6,312 bases of DNA from an uncultured Ruminococcus sp. GTDB lineage: Bacteria; Bacillota; Clostridia; Oscillospirales; CAG-272. Location of the stretch: the NCBI GenBank assembly GCA_902783755.1, contig CACZSC010000187.1, positions 1 through 6,312 of the forward strand, given 5' to 3'. Under the pieces are notes generated by a model. It saw only the letters and a list, made by a program, of their open reading frames with translations. It ran no database searches and was not told the origin of the DNA. This document shows positions 1-5,080 of the stretch, one piece after another (positions within the stretch are counted from its first letter, which is position 1; every line of letters starts with the position of its first letter). The position numbers and the translations under genes were made by a program.

Positions 1-30
1 CCGTTTCCCTTTTCGGCGGACAGCTTTGTT

Positions 31-59
31 ATTATATCAAACCACCTTTTCAGTGTCAA
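31..59 (-). promoter_or_regulatory. Perfect sigma-A promoter reading off the left edge
   Basis: On the minus strand there is TTGACA (54-59), a 17-bp spacer and TATAAT (31-36), preceded by TGA so that it is also an extended -10 (TGnTATAAT, 31-39). Transcription should begin near position 24 and run left out of the window. The gene served is not visible. No start codon with a ribosome-binding site appears in the 24 bases left, so the leader or stable RNA continues outside. Phased A-tracts lie directly upstream of the -35. Confidence 0.85.
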
Positions 60-64
60 TACCC

Positions 65-111
65 TTTTTTCAATTTTTTTGAACTTTTTTCAAGTTTTTT
101 TGCGTTTTTTT
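65..111 (-). promoter_or_regulatory. Five phased A-tracts (curved DNA / UP-like element)
   Basis: Five T-runs on the plus strand (A-tracts on the minus strand) lie at 65-70, 74-80, 85-90, 95-101 and 105-111, each 6-7 bp, with starts 9, 11, 10 and 10 bp apart. That matches the DNA helical repeat, the arrangement known to give intrinsic curvature. Relative to the predicted start near 24 they cover roughly -41 to -87, where an UP element and curved DNA act on RNA polymerase. The units look like degenerate decamers (CAAG or GAAC plus T6-7). Strong activation of the leftward promoter is inferred. Confidence 0.75.
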
Positions 112-116
112 CAAGG

Positions 117-162
117 GTCCGGGGAAAGTTCGTTTACGCGCTGAACCATCAGGGCCCCGGAC
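117..162. repeat. 8-bp perfect inverted repeat with 30-nt loop
   Basis: GTCCGGGG (117-124) is matched by CCCCGGAC (155-162). The loop holds a possible short inner stem, GTTC (128-131) with GAAC (143-146). No T-run follows on either strand, so it is not a standard intrinsic terminator. It lies between the deacetylase terminator and the phased A-tracts. It could be a protein-binding site, a transcription barrier, or chance. Confidence 0.35.
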
Positions 163-176
163 GCCGTTTCCCATGC

Positions 177-200
177 AAAAAACCCGGCCGGAGCCGGGTT
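177..200 (-). terminator. Rho-independent terminator of the deacetylase gene
   Basis: On the minus strand the stem AACCCGGC pairs with GCCGGGTT around a 4-nt loop (stem arms 193-200 and 181-188), followed directly by a six-T run (182-177). It starts 21 bp after the deacetylase stop codon, as expected for an intrinsic terminator of a single-gene transcript. Confidence 0.9.
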
Positions 201-221
201 GTACAGATATTCATTTCCGCA

Positions 222-1277
222 TCAGTAGTTTATATCGCAGATCGGGAGAAGCTCATATCCCTGGGCGCGGATCCAGTCGATCAGGTCTCCGAGCAGCGCC
301 GCGTTGGTGGCCGATTCCGTGTGGAGAAGATATACCACCCCGGGATGCAGGGCGTTCTTGAGCTTCGCGAGGGCCTCGCTGACAGGCGGCTGGTTCTCAG
401 TGTCATAGTCGTAATATGCGTAGGACCACATCACCGTCTTGTATCCCATCTTGTCGGCCAGCTTGAAGGTCCACTCGTTGGAGTTGCCTGACGGAGGCCT
501 GAAGTACCTCATGGGCGGCGCGTCGGGGAATGCCTCCTTTACGAGAGCCTCCAGCCCGTTGAGCTCGCTCATGAACGTGTCCGTGTCGACCGTGGTCATC
601 CTCCTGTGGTTCACGGTATGGTTCCCCACAAGATGCCCCTCAGCGTACATTCTCGCGATGAGTCCCGGTTCGGATTTCACATAATAGCCCGTCACGAAGA
701 ATATACCCGGGCAGTTCTTTTCCTTCAGTGTGTCGAGTATGTCGCCGGTGGTGCCGTACTCGTACCCGCAGTCGAACGTCAGGTAGGCGACCTTCCGGGT
801 CTCGTCCCCTCTGTATATACCGCCGTACTTTTTCACGCTTTCAAGGACCGAAGCATTGCGCTCCCACACGTATGTCACCTCGCCGGTGGCCTCGTTGTAT
901 TCGGTCTTCCCGAAATACCAGTCCTCAGGCTGATCCTCGTAATATGCGGTGGAGTAGGAATACATCTCGCTGACGGTGGCCAGGCCGCTGTCGTCCCTCG
1001 GCGCTATCTCATATACGTATTTCCCGTCGACTATGCTCCATCTTATCTCGCCGGGCTTCAGGTCCCCGTCCGGTGACGGGTCGCCCGACTGGCCGCTCTC
1101 GCCGGTTTCCGGATTGTCCGGTCCCGGTCCGGCGGTATCCATCGTCTCGCTCGGCTTGTCCGTCCTTCCAACGCCGGAAGATGACGGTCTGGCCGGGGTG
1201 GGCGCCTTCGAGCACGCGGCAGCCAACACGAACAGCGCTGCCAGCAGAAGTGCCGTGATCATCTTAAAATACTTCAT
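222..1277 (-). CDS. pdaA: PdaA-like polysaccharide deacetylase, predicted lipoprotein
   Basis: This 351-aa protein has a lipoprotein-type signal peptide (hydrophobic residues 6-21, then Cys22 after Ala-Ala-Ala, a slightly weak lipobox). A Pro/Ser/Gly/Asp-rich linker runs to about residue 75 and a NodB carbohydrate esterase 4 domain spans about 162-345. Visible motifs are TFDCGYE (Asp169, the expected catalytic Asp), NHTVNH (His220 and His224, metal ligands), RPPSG (260-264) and LLHT (His319). The wording resembles the PdaA family (delta-lactam-biosynthetic de-N-acetylase), which deacetylates muramic acid when spore cortex muramic-lactam is made; PdaA also lacks the second motif-1 Asp, here Cys170. 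The ATG has a weak GGAAGGG ribosome-binding site 12 bp upstream. It has its own promoter and terminator. Family is confident. A spore role is an inference, and another peptidoglycan deacetylase role is possible. Confidence 0.9.
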   Translation of the reverse strand: MKYFKMITALLLAALFVLAAACSKAPTPARPSSSGVGRTDKPSETMDTAGPGPDNPETGESGQSGDPSPDGDLKPGEIRWSIVDGKYVYEIAPRDDSGLATVSEMYSYSTAYYEDQPEDWYFGKTEYNEATGEVTYVWERNASVLESVKKYGGIYRGDETRKVAYLTFDCGYEYGTTGDILDTLKEKNCPGIFFVTGYYVKSEPGLIARMYAEGHLVGNHTVNHRRMTTVDTDTFMSELNGLEALVKEAFPDAPPMRYFRPPSGNSNEWTFKLADKMGYKTVMWSYAYYDYDTENQPPVSEALAKLKNALHPGVVYLLHTESATNAALLGDLIDWIRAQGYELLPICDINY

Positions 1278-1317
1278 TTAATATGTACACCCTTCCGAGC
1301 AATATATGTAATATGCA

Positions 1318-1331
1318 GATCCTTCAGGATC
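1318..1331 (-). other. Hairpin at the 5' end of the deacetylase mRNA
   Basis: GATCC and GGATC pair perfectly around a 4-nt loop (arms 1318-1322 and 1327-1331). The predicted transcription start (about 1332) places the hairpin at the extreme 5' end of a leader of about 55 nt, a position where stems can protect mRNA from decay. It is small and could be chance. Confidence 0.35.
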
Positions 1332-1338
1332 CGGTTTG

Positions 1339-1368
1339 ATTGTATCACACGCAGGCCTGCAAAGTCAA
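1339..1368 (-). promoter_or_regulatory. Sigma-A promoter of the deacetylase gene
   Basis: On the minus strand there is TTGACT (1363-1368), an 18-bp spacer and TACAAT (1339-1344), preceded by TGA as an extended -10. The predicted start near 1332 leaves a leader of about 55 nt. The spacer contains a perfect 10-bp palindrome, GCAGGCCTGC (1351-1360). The elements look vegetative (sigma-A) rather than sigma-G or sigma-F. Confidence 0.75.
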
Positions 1369-1370
1369 GT

Positions 1371-1399
1371 TTGACAAAACCGCCGGCCGATTGTATAAT
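1371..1399 (+). promoter_or_regulatory. Perfect sigma-A promoter of rnpB
   Basis: TTGACA (1371-1376), a 17-bp spacer and TATAAT (1394-1399) form an exact consensus promoter. Transcription should start at about 1406, just before the first P1 helix bases of the RNase P RNA. Its -35 is separated by only 2 bp from the -35 of the divergent deacetylase promoter. Confidence 0.93.
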
Positions 1400-1405
1400 T
1401 AGCCC

Positions 1406-1781
1406 GTGGGATGGGTCATCGCGTGTCAATACGCCGCAAGGTATGGCATGAGGAAAGTCCGGGCATCGCAGGGCAGGATAACGGATAACGTCCGCCGAGG
1501 GCAACCTCCGGGAAAGTGCAACAGAAATAGCCTACCGTCAGCGGGATACCGCAGGCGGTACAGATGGAAAGGCGAGGTAAAAGCTCACCGGCACGACAGG
1601 CAACTGTGTGCAAATGTAAACCCTATCCGATGCAACACCTTACCGCAGGGATGCCATGCATCCAGACCGGCCCGGTCCGTCTGCAAAGGTGGCTCGAGGT
1701 ATCTGGCAACATTTATCCCAGATGGATGATGACCGGGGAGCTCCGCTCCTCACAGAACCCGGCTTACATTCCCTCCGAACG
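1406..1781 (+). ncRNA. rnpB: RNase P RNA (catalytic RNA of ribonuclease P)
   Basis: This is the ribozyme that cuts 5' leaders from pre-tRNAs together with the RnpA protein. The universally conserved blocks are present in order: GAGGAAAGTCCGGGC (1450-1464), GGGAAAGTGCAACAGAAA near 1510-1527, GAGGTAAAAGCTCACCG (1574-1590), AGATGGATGA (1720-1729) and ACAGAACCCGGCTTAC (1752-1767). Helix P4 can be drawn as AG-U-CCGGG (1456-1463) with CCCGGCT (1758-1764), leaving the universally conserved bulged U at 1458. P1 can form between GGGATG (1408-1413) and CATTCCC (1767-1773) with one bulged base. Further hairpins include GGATGC/GCATCC (1649-1663) and ATCTGG/CCAGAT (1701-1723). Size and domain order fit type A. 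The 5' and 3' ends are approximate. A perfect promoter precedes it and a terminator follows. Confidence 0.97.
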
Positions 1782-1802
1782 ACTCCCACACGGGAGTTTT
1801 TT
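1782..1802 (+). terminator. Intrinsic terminator of rnpB
   Basis: ACTCCC (1782-1787) pairs with GGGAGT (1792-1797) around an ACAC loop, followed by a T-run (1797-1802). The stem begins about 8 bp after the P1 3' strand, so the RNA precursor would need only short 3' trimming. Confidence 0.9.
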
Positions 1803-1841
1803 CGTTTGTGCAAGATAATACCTTCAGGGAGGATAACATCA

Positions 1842-2177
1842 ATGAAGAAGACCATCATTTCAGTATCGCTGATCCTGCTCATCGTTCTGTCCGCCGCGCT
1901 CTCGTCCTGCACGCAGCAGCCGAAAAGGAACCTGCTGGAGATACAGCCCTTCGCGAAGATGGAATCCGTCAACACCACGGACTACCAGTTTACGAAGGAC
2001 GACTTCGAAGTCACCGCCATATACGATGACGGCACTGACGAGCTGACCACGGATTACGAGTTCACGGTGGTGAGCCTGAAGAACGGGTACTACACCATCG
2101 AGTTCACCCTCGAAGACCAGAAGAACTACTGCTTCGTCATGTGCGACATAGACATATACAGCGACGGGAACAAATAA
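1842..2177 (+). CDS. Small lipoprotein with Ig-like (Big_3-type) domain
   Basis: This 111-aa protein has a clear lipoprotein signal: KK at 2-3, a hydrophobic stretch 5-20 and the lipobox LSSC with Cys23 as the lipidated residue. The mature part is about 89 aa. Residues about 49-107 (FTKDDFEVTAIYDDG...TDYEF...YYTIEFTL) have the pattern of bacterial Ig-like domains of the Big_3 (PF07523) kind: one beta-sandwich with a variable-strand 'YDDGT' turn. It is probably anchored on the outer face of the membrane; the ligand is unknown. The ATG has a strong GGGAGG ribosome-binding site (1827-1832) 9 bp upstream, which is why I choose this start over longer in-frame options that run into rnpB. It starts only 39 bp after the rnpB terminator with no evident promoter, so expression may depend on readthrough. 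Cys97 and Cys101 are notable but unexplained. The family call is by pattern only. Confidence 0.85.
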   Translation: MKKTIISVSLILLIVLSAALSSCTQQPKRNLLEIQPFAKMESVNTTDYQFTKDDFEVTAIYDDGTDELTTDYEFTVVSLKNGYYTIEFTLEDQKNYCFVMCDIDIYSDGNK

Positions 2178-2192
2178 CGGAAGGCAAACTAA

Positions 2193-2216
2193 AAGAGGAG
2201 GCGTCAGTCTCCTCTT
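2193..2216. terminator. Shared bidirectional terminator of convergent genes
   Basis: AAGAGGAG (2193-2200) pairs with CTCCTCTT (2209-2216), an 8-bp stem with an 8-nt loop. Leftward it is followed by TTTTAGTTT-type sequence. Rightward it is followed by ATCCTTTT. It sits 15 bp after the lipoprotein stop. The stop codon of the leftward TOPRIM gene (2204-2206) lies inside the loop, so the stem overlaps that gene's last codons. The T-runs are imperfect on both sides. Confidence 0.7.
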
Positions 2217-2812
2217 ATCCTTTTCATGATGCTCTCAACTTCCTGCCTGTCAGAAACGATCCCGAGGATCTCCGCAAGAGCGTTCACGGTCATTTTCTCC
2301 GGCAGGCCCAGTTCCCTGCACAGAAGCTTACGGTTCTCGGCCGAGCGGGCGGTGCCGTTGAGCCCCATCTCATACAGGAAGGCCCTGCTTATCCGGTCCG
2401 TCCCGGGAACGTTTTCCGTCCCGTCATCCGAAAGCTCCGGATGGGAGTCGGCAAAACTCCGGAAGATCTTTTCAAGCACGCCGTTTTCCATGCCCTCGAC
2501 CCCCAGGAGCCCGGCCTTCGATCTGCTGTCCTTTCTCCTTTCCCTGCCGGGTATCTCCGGGATGTACAGGTCATATACCGTGATCCCGTTCAGCATGCCC
2601 TTCAGTTTCGAGCGGATCTGTTTTCCCCCGCCGTCGCTGTCGCACAGAAGTATCACGCCTTCCCTGCCGGCCTTTGCTATGAGGTCCCTCTTTTCCCTGT
2701 TGTTGAATATTCCGAAGCCTTCGGTGGATAAGACGGCCGAACTGACTATCTGCTTCACCTTGAGCTTGTCGTATTTTCCCTCTACCACCACGGGTATCCT
2801 GAAACCGAACAA
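2204..2812 (-). CDS. RNase M5-like TOPRIM / DUF4093 protein
   Basis: This 202-aa protein has an N-terminal TOPRIM domain (about 5-90): VVVEGKYDK gives the catalytic Glu11, and LLCDSDGGGKQIR gives the DxD pair Asp58/Asp60 that binds Mg2+. Next is LGVEGM (103-108), a signature of the DUF4093 C-terminal domain, which runs to about 200. This domain order is that of RNase M5 (RnmV), which matures 5S rRNA in Bacillota, and the length is only slightly above the usual 186 or so. Clostridia often carry such a protein away from ksgA, so this may be a paralogue rather than RnmV itself; I leave the symbol blank. The start is TTG: AGGAGG (2821-2826) sits 8 bp upstream, and the in-frame GTG codons further in have no such site. 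It follows holA by 17 bp and is surely co-transcribed. Confidence 0.9.
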   Translation of the reverse strand: MFGFRIPVVVEGKYDKLKVKQIVSSAVLSTEGFGIFNNREKRDLIAKAGREGVILLCDSDGGGKQIRSKLKGMLNGITVYDLYIPEIPGRERRKDSRSKAGLLGVEGMENGVLEKIFRSFADSHPELSDDGTENVPGTDRISRAFLYEMGLNGTARSAENRKLLCRELGLPEKMTVNALAEILGIVSDRQEVESIMKRIRGD

Positions 2813-2820
2813 TTGCCCGT

Positions 2821-2826
2821 CCTCCT
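2821..2826 (-). promoter_or_regulatory. Ribosome-binding site fixing a TTG start
   Basis: AGGAGG on the minus strand lies 8 bp before the TTG at 2810-2812 and 4 bp after the holA stop codon. It supports TTG as the initiation codon of the TOPRIM gene and suggests coupling of its translation to holA. Confidence 0.85.
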
Positions 2827-2830
2827 GCCG

Positions 2831-3883
2831 TCATTTCCCGGCCCCGCAGATCAGCCTCTCTATGGTGCTGTATCCGTCGGCGCCGTTCTTTATCATACGG
2901 TCGGCCTCCACCGCCTTTTCCATTATCCCCTCGAAATACTCGGTGCTCCTCAGCTTCGCAGCACCATAGCGGAGCTTCGCGGGATACTCGCTGAGCCTCA
3001 TGCTCTTCGTGTAGTCCTTCAGGTCGCGCCCGTCCTTTATGAACAGGGCCGCCGCGCTGAGATCCGAGAAGGTCTTGTTTATCTGGGACAGCACGTATAT
3101 GGGCTCCTCCCGGTTTTTCTTCTTTATGCCGAGGCACAGCAGCGCAGTCCTGGTGTCTCCTTTCAGCACCGCGTTCACCATCCGGAACGCCTCTTCCTCG
3201 TCGGTGCGGGATATGCTGTTTTCCACATCCCCGGGGAGCACCCGCTTCCTTCCGGCGGCGCATACCGCGGCTCCGAGCTTGTCTGTCTCCCCCCGCAGCC
3301 TCGTCATGTCGGATCCCGCTGTGTTTATGATCTGCTTCGCCAGCGCCATGTCTATTTCCAGGTCATATCCCGTCTTGAGCCTTCTGCATATCCATTTCGA
3401 GAGCTCGTCAGCGTTCCTGTAGGGGAAATCGACCAGTTTGACATTCCCGGACAGCGAGTCAAGGAACCCGCCCTTCTTCCTGGCCGCAGCCGTGTCGAAC
3501 CCTCCGGAGACGGCGTTCACTATGAACACGGTGTCGCCGGCGGACTCGTCAGCCACCATGTCCATCAGCCGGATCAGTTTCGTCCTGTCGGCCTTTTCCG
3601 TCCTGTCGAGGGCTGCGAACTCGCAGACCACGAGTTTCTTGTCCGTCATCATCGGGGGCGACATGACGGCGCTTTCAAGGCCTTCCGCATCGAACTCCTT
3701 CTCTCCGAAGAAGAAACTGAACACATTGAAGGCCTCCATGGTCCCGTCGGCCGAGAACAGGGACGATCTGATCTCGCCCGTCCGGTGTCTCTTCAGATAG
3801 TCCTCTTCCCCGAACAGGAAATACGTTCCGGCAACGGACGACGATTTTATCTCGGCAGACAAGTCTTTTTCCTGCATGAACAT
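2831..3883 (-). CDS. holA: DNA polymerase III delta subunit (clamp-loader)
   Basis: This 350-aa protein matches HolA in length and pattern. It opens with YFLFGEEDYL (21-30), the conserved start of the delta ATPase-like domain, which has no working Walker site. DKKLVVCEF (81-89) follows, then SDMTRLRGETDKL (191-203), the delta 'LxxELEKL'-type helix, EEEAFRMVNAVLKGD (229-243), and the C-terminal collar domain ending in KNGADGYSTIERLI (332-345). In the clamp-loader delta opens the beta sliding clamp so it can be placed on primed DNA. The ATG at 3883 is preferred over Met3 because AGAGGTG (3892-3898) is 8 bp upstream. It heads a leftward operon with the RNase M5-like gene. It is divergent from the DUF2974 gene, with a probable -10 (TATAAT at 3960-3965) inside a shared palindrome but no good -35. 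Confidence 0.93.
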   Translation of the reverse strand: MFMQEKDLSAEIKSSSVAGTYFLFGEEDYLKRHRTGEIRSSLFSADGTMEAFNVFSFFFGEKEFDAEGLESAVMSPPMMTDKKLVVCEFAALDRTEKADRTKLIRLMDMVADESAGDTVFIVNAVSGGFDTAAARKKGGFLDSLSGNVKLVDFPYRNADELSKWICRRLKTGYDLEIDMALAKQIINTAGSDMTRLRGETDKLGAAVCAAGRKRVLPGDVENSISRTDEEEAFRMVNAVLKGDTRTALLCLGIKKKNREEPIYVLSQINKTFSDLSAAALFIKDGRDLKDYTKSMRLSEYPAKLRYGAAKLRSTEYFEGIMEKAVEADRMIKNGADGYSTIERLICGAGK

Positions 3884-3944
3884 ATCTCAAACACCTCTTA
3901 TCGTCCTTTCCGCATGTTTGTGCCCCGTTTTCCGCCGGGCAGTC

Positions 3945-3973
3945 TTGCAAATCATCTTCATTATATATATAAT
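3945..3973 (+). promoter_or_regulatory. Sigma-A promoter of the DUF2974 gene
   Basis: TTGCAA (3945-3950), a 17-bp spacer and TATAAT (3968-3973) form a near-consensus promoter. The start would fall near 3980, giving a leader of about 26 nt that contains the GGGAGG ribosome-binding site at 3995-4000. The -10 is the right half of a 14-bp palindrome. Confidence 0.8.
3960..3965 (-). promoter_or_regulatory. Candidate -10 for leftward holA transcription
   Basis: TATAAT on the minus strand forms the left half of the palindrome ATTATATATATAAT (3960-3973). At 16-18 bp upstream there is no convincing -35 (the best window reads AACTGC). Another minus-strand TATAAT lies at 3972-3977, also with no -35. 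A start near 3953 would give a leader of about 70 nt for holA. This is the best candidate but is not proven. Confidence 0.45.
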
Positions 3974-4005
3974 TATATGTTAGCAGTTTGTTTTGGGAGG
4001 CGCGT

Positions 4006-5070
4006 ATGGCCAACATAATCGACTACATCGCCTGGAGAGGCGACATAACGTTCGGGATGTCACCGTTCTGCGAGGTCGACAACGTCATTTTTTCAGCTCT
4101 CTCGGCCGTCGACTACGGTCAGGTCCTTCAGCCCTGTCTTCTGGGCACGCCGAAAAGACTTGACGCTGTATATGAGGAGCTCAGCGCCGAGCCGGGATTC
4201 GACACCACTGACAACACGCACATCCTTCTCAGGGACGCGGCCGGATCAAAGAGGTTCAGTCCCGTCTACATGGTGTACCGCAAGGTGGTGTTCAGCGAGG
4301 AGGAGACCGTCCAGTTCGGAGCGGTGACCTTCATCCTGCCCGACAACTCCCTCTACGTGGCGTACAGGGGCACGGACAGCACCCTCGTGGGCTACCGCGA
4401 GGATTTCAACATGAGCTTCGAGGAACAGATACCTTCGCAGGCGCTTGCCGTGGACTATCTGAAGGACGTCGCCTCTGTCTTCAAGGGGAAGATCCGCGTG
4501 GGCGGCCACTCGAAAGGCGGCCATCTGGCGGAATACGCCCCCGCCTTCTCCTCCCCTGCAGTGCAGGACAGGATAACCGAGATATACAACAACGACGGCC
4601 CCGGCTTCATCAGCGAGACCCTCGGAGCCGGAAACTTCGCGGCCATATCACCCAAGCTCAGGGTCATAGTCCCCCAGTCGTCCCTTGTGGGCATGCTCCT
4701 GGAGCACTCAGCGGGATACACCGTGATCGAGAGTTCCGAAAGAGGCGGCCTGCCGCAGCACGACATGTTCACCTGGAAGGTGACGGGACCTTCCCTGATC
4801 CACCTGAAAGAGCTCTCGTCCACAGGCAAGAGGCACGAGGACGTCATGAAAAAGTGGCTTTCCTCCGTCGATCAGGAAGAGCGGGAGAAATTCGTCAACA
4901 GCATGTTCGGGATCTTCGAATCCACTGGCGCAAAATCGCTGTCCGACCTGTCGAAGGACACCTTCAACAGCCTTCTGACGGCAGTCAGGACCTACGGGAC
5001 CCTGGATCAGGATTCCAAGGACAACATCATAAGCTCCCTCAAGAGATTCGCGGAAGCTTTCATCCGCTGA
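4006..5070 (+). CDS. DUF2974 (Mbeg1-like) alpha/beta-hydrolase, cytoplasmic
   Basis: This 354-aa protein begins MANIIDYIAWRGD, typical of the DUF2974 / Mbeg1-like family (PF11187), an uncharacterised lipase-like alpha/beta-hydrolase group common in Bacillota. Visible motifs are DNVIFSALSAVDY (25-37), YRGTD (120-124, like the oxyanion region of class 3 lipases) and GGHSKGGHLA (166-175) with Ser169 in the nucleophile elbow. NNDGPGF (195-201) offers Asp197 and LPQHDMFTW (249-257) offers His252 as further triad candidates. The C-terminal 80 or so residues look helical and charged. No signal peptide or membrane segment is seen. The ATG at 4006 has GGGAGG (3995-4000) 5 bp upstream; a longer TTG start at 3988 has none and is rejected. 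Its own promoter precedes it. No terminator is seen before mntP. The substrate is unknown. Confidence 0.9.
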   Translation: MANIIDYIAWRGDITFGMSPFCEVDNVIFSALSAVDYGQVLQPCLLGTPKRLDAVYEELSAEPGFDTTDNTHILLRDAAGSKRFSPVYMVYRKVVFSEEETVQFGAVTFILPDNSLYVAYRGTDSTLVGYREDFNMSFEEQIPSQALAVDYLKDVASVFKGKIRVGGHSKGGHLAEYAPAFSSPAVQDRITEIYNNDGPGFISETLGAGNFAAISPKLRVIVPQSSLVGMLLEHSAGYTVIESSERGGLPQHDMFTWKVTGPSLIHLKELSSTGKRHEDVMKKWLSSVDQEEREKFVNSMFGIFESTGAKSLSDLSKDTFNSLLTAVRTYGTLDQDSKDNIISSLKRFAEAFIR

Positions 5071-5080
5071 TCCCACGAAA

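Noticed and set aside
1..172. 9-bp direct repeat CCGTTTCCC at 1-9 and 164-172
   Set aside because: Too short and isolated to be an attachment site or repeat family, and no mobile element lies between the copies.
1640..1978. Open frames on both strands across rnpB and the lipoprotein start
   Set aside because: They overlap conserved RNase P RNA helices, and the lipoprotein start is fixed by a strong ribosome-binding site at 1827-1832.
3921..3941. TGCCC/GGGCA stem in the holA leader
   Set aside because: A 5-bp stem with an 11-nt loop and no further pairing of note; not enough to call a riboswitch or attenuator.
3988..4005. Longer TTG start for the DUF2974 protein
   Set aside because: It would overlap the ribosome-binding site of the ATG at 4006 and has no ribosome-binding site itself; the family N-terminus matches MANIIDYIAW.
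2813..4018. Long plus-strand open frame (401 codons) opposite holA
   Set aside because: It is the GC-rich shadow of holA. The minus-strand product matches the delta subunit over its full length, and the plus frame has no ribosome-binding site or recognisable domain.
4708..5076. Possible leaderless GTG-start antisense reading frame (about 122 codons) from the promoter at 5081-5109
   Set aside because: The GTG (5074-5076) is at the predicted transcription start, but the protein resembles no family I know and the frame is a typical shadow of the GC-rich DUF2974 gene. I keep the promoter and reject the ORF.
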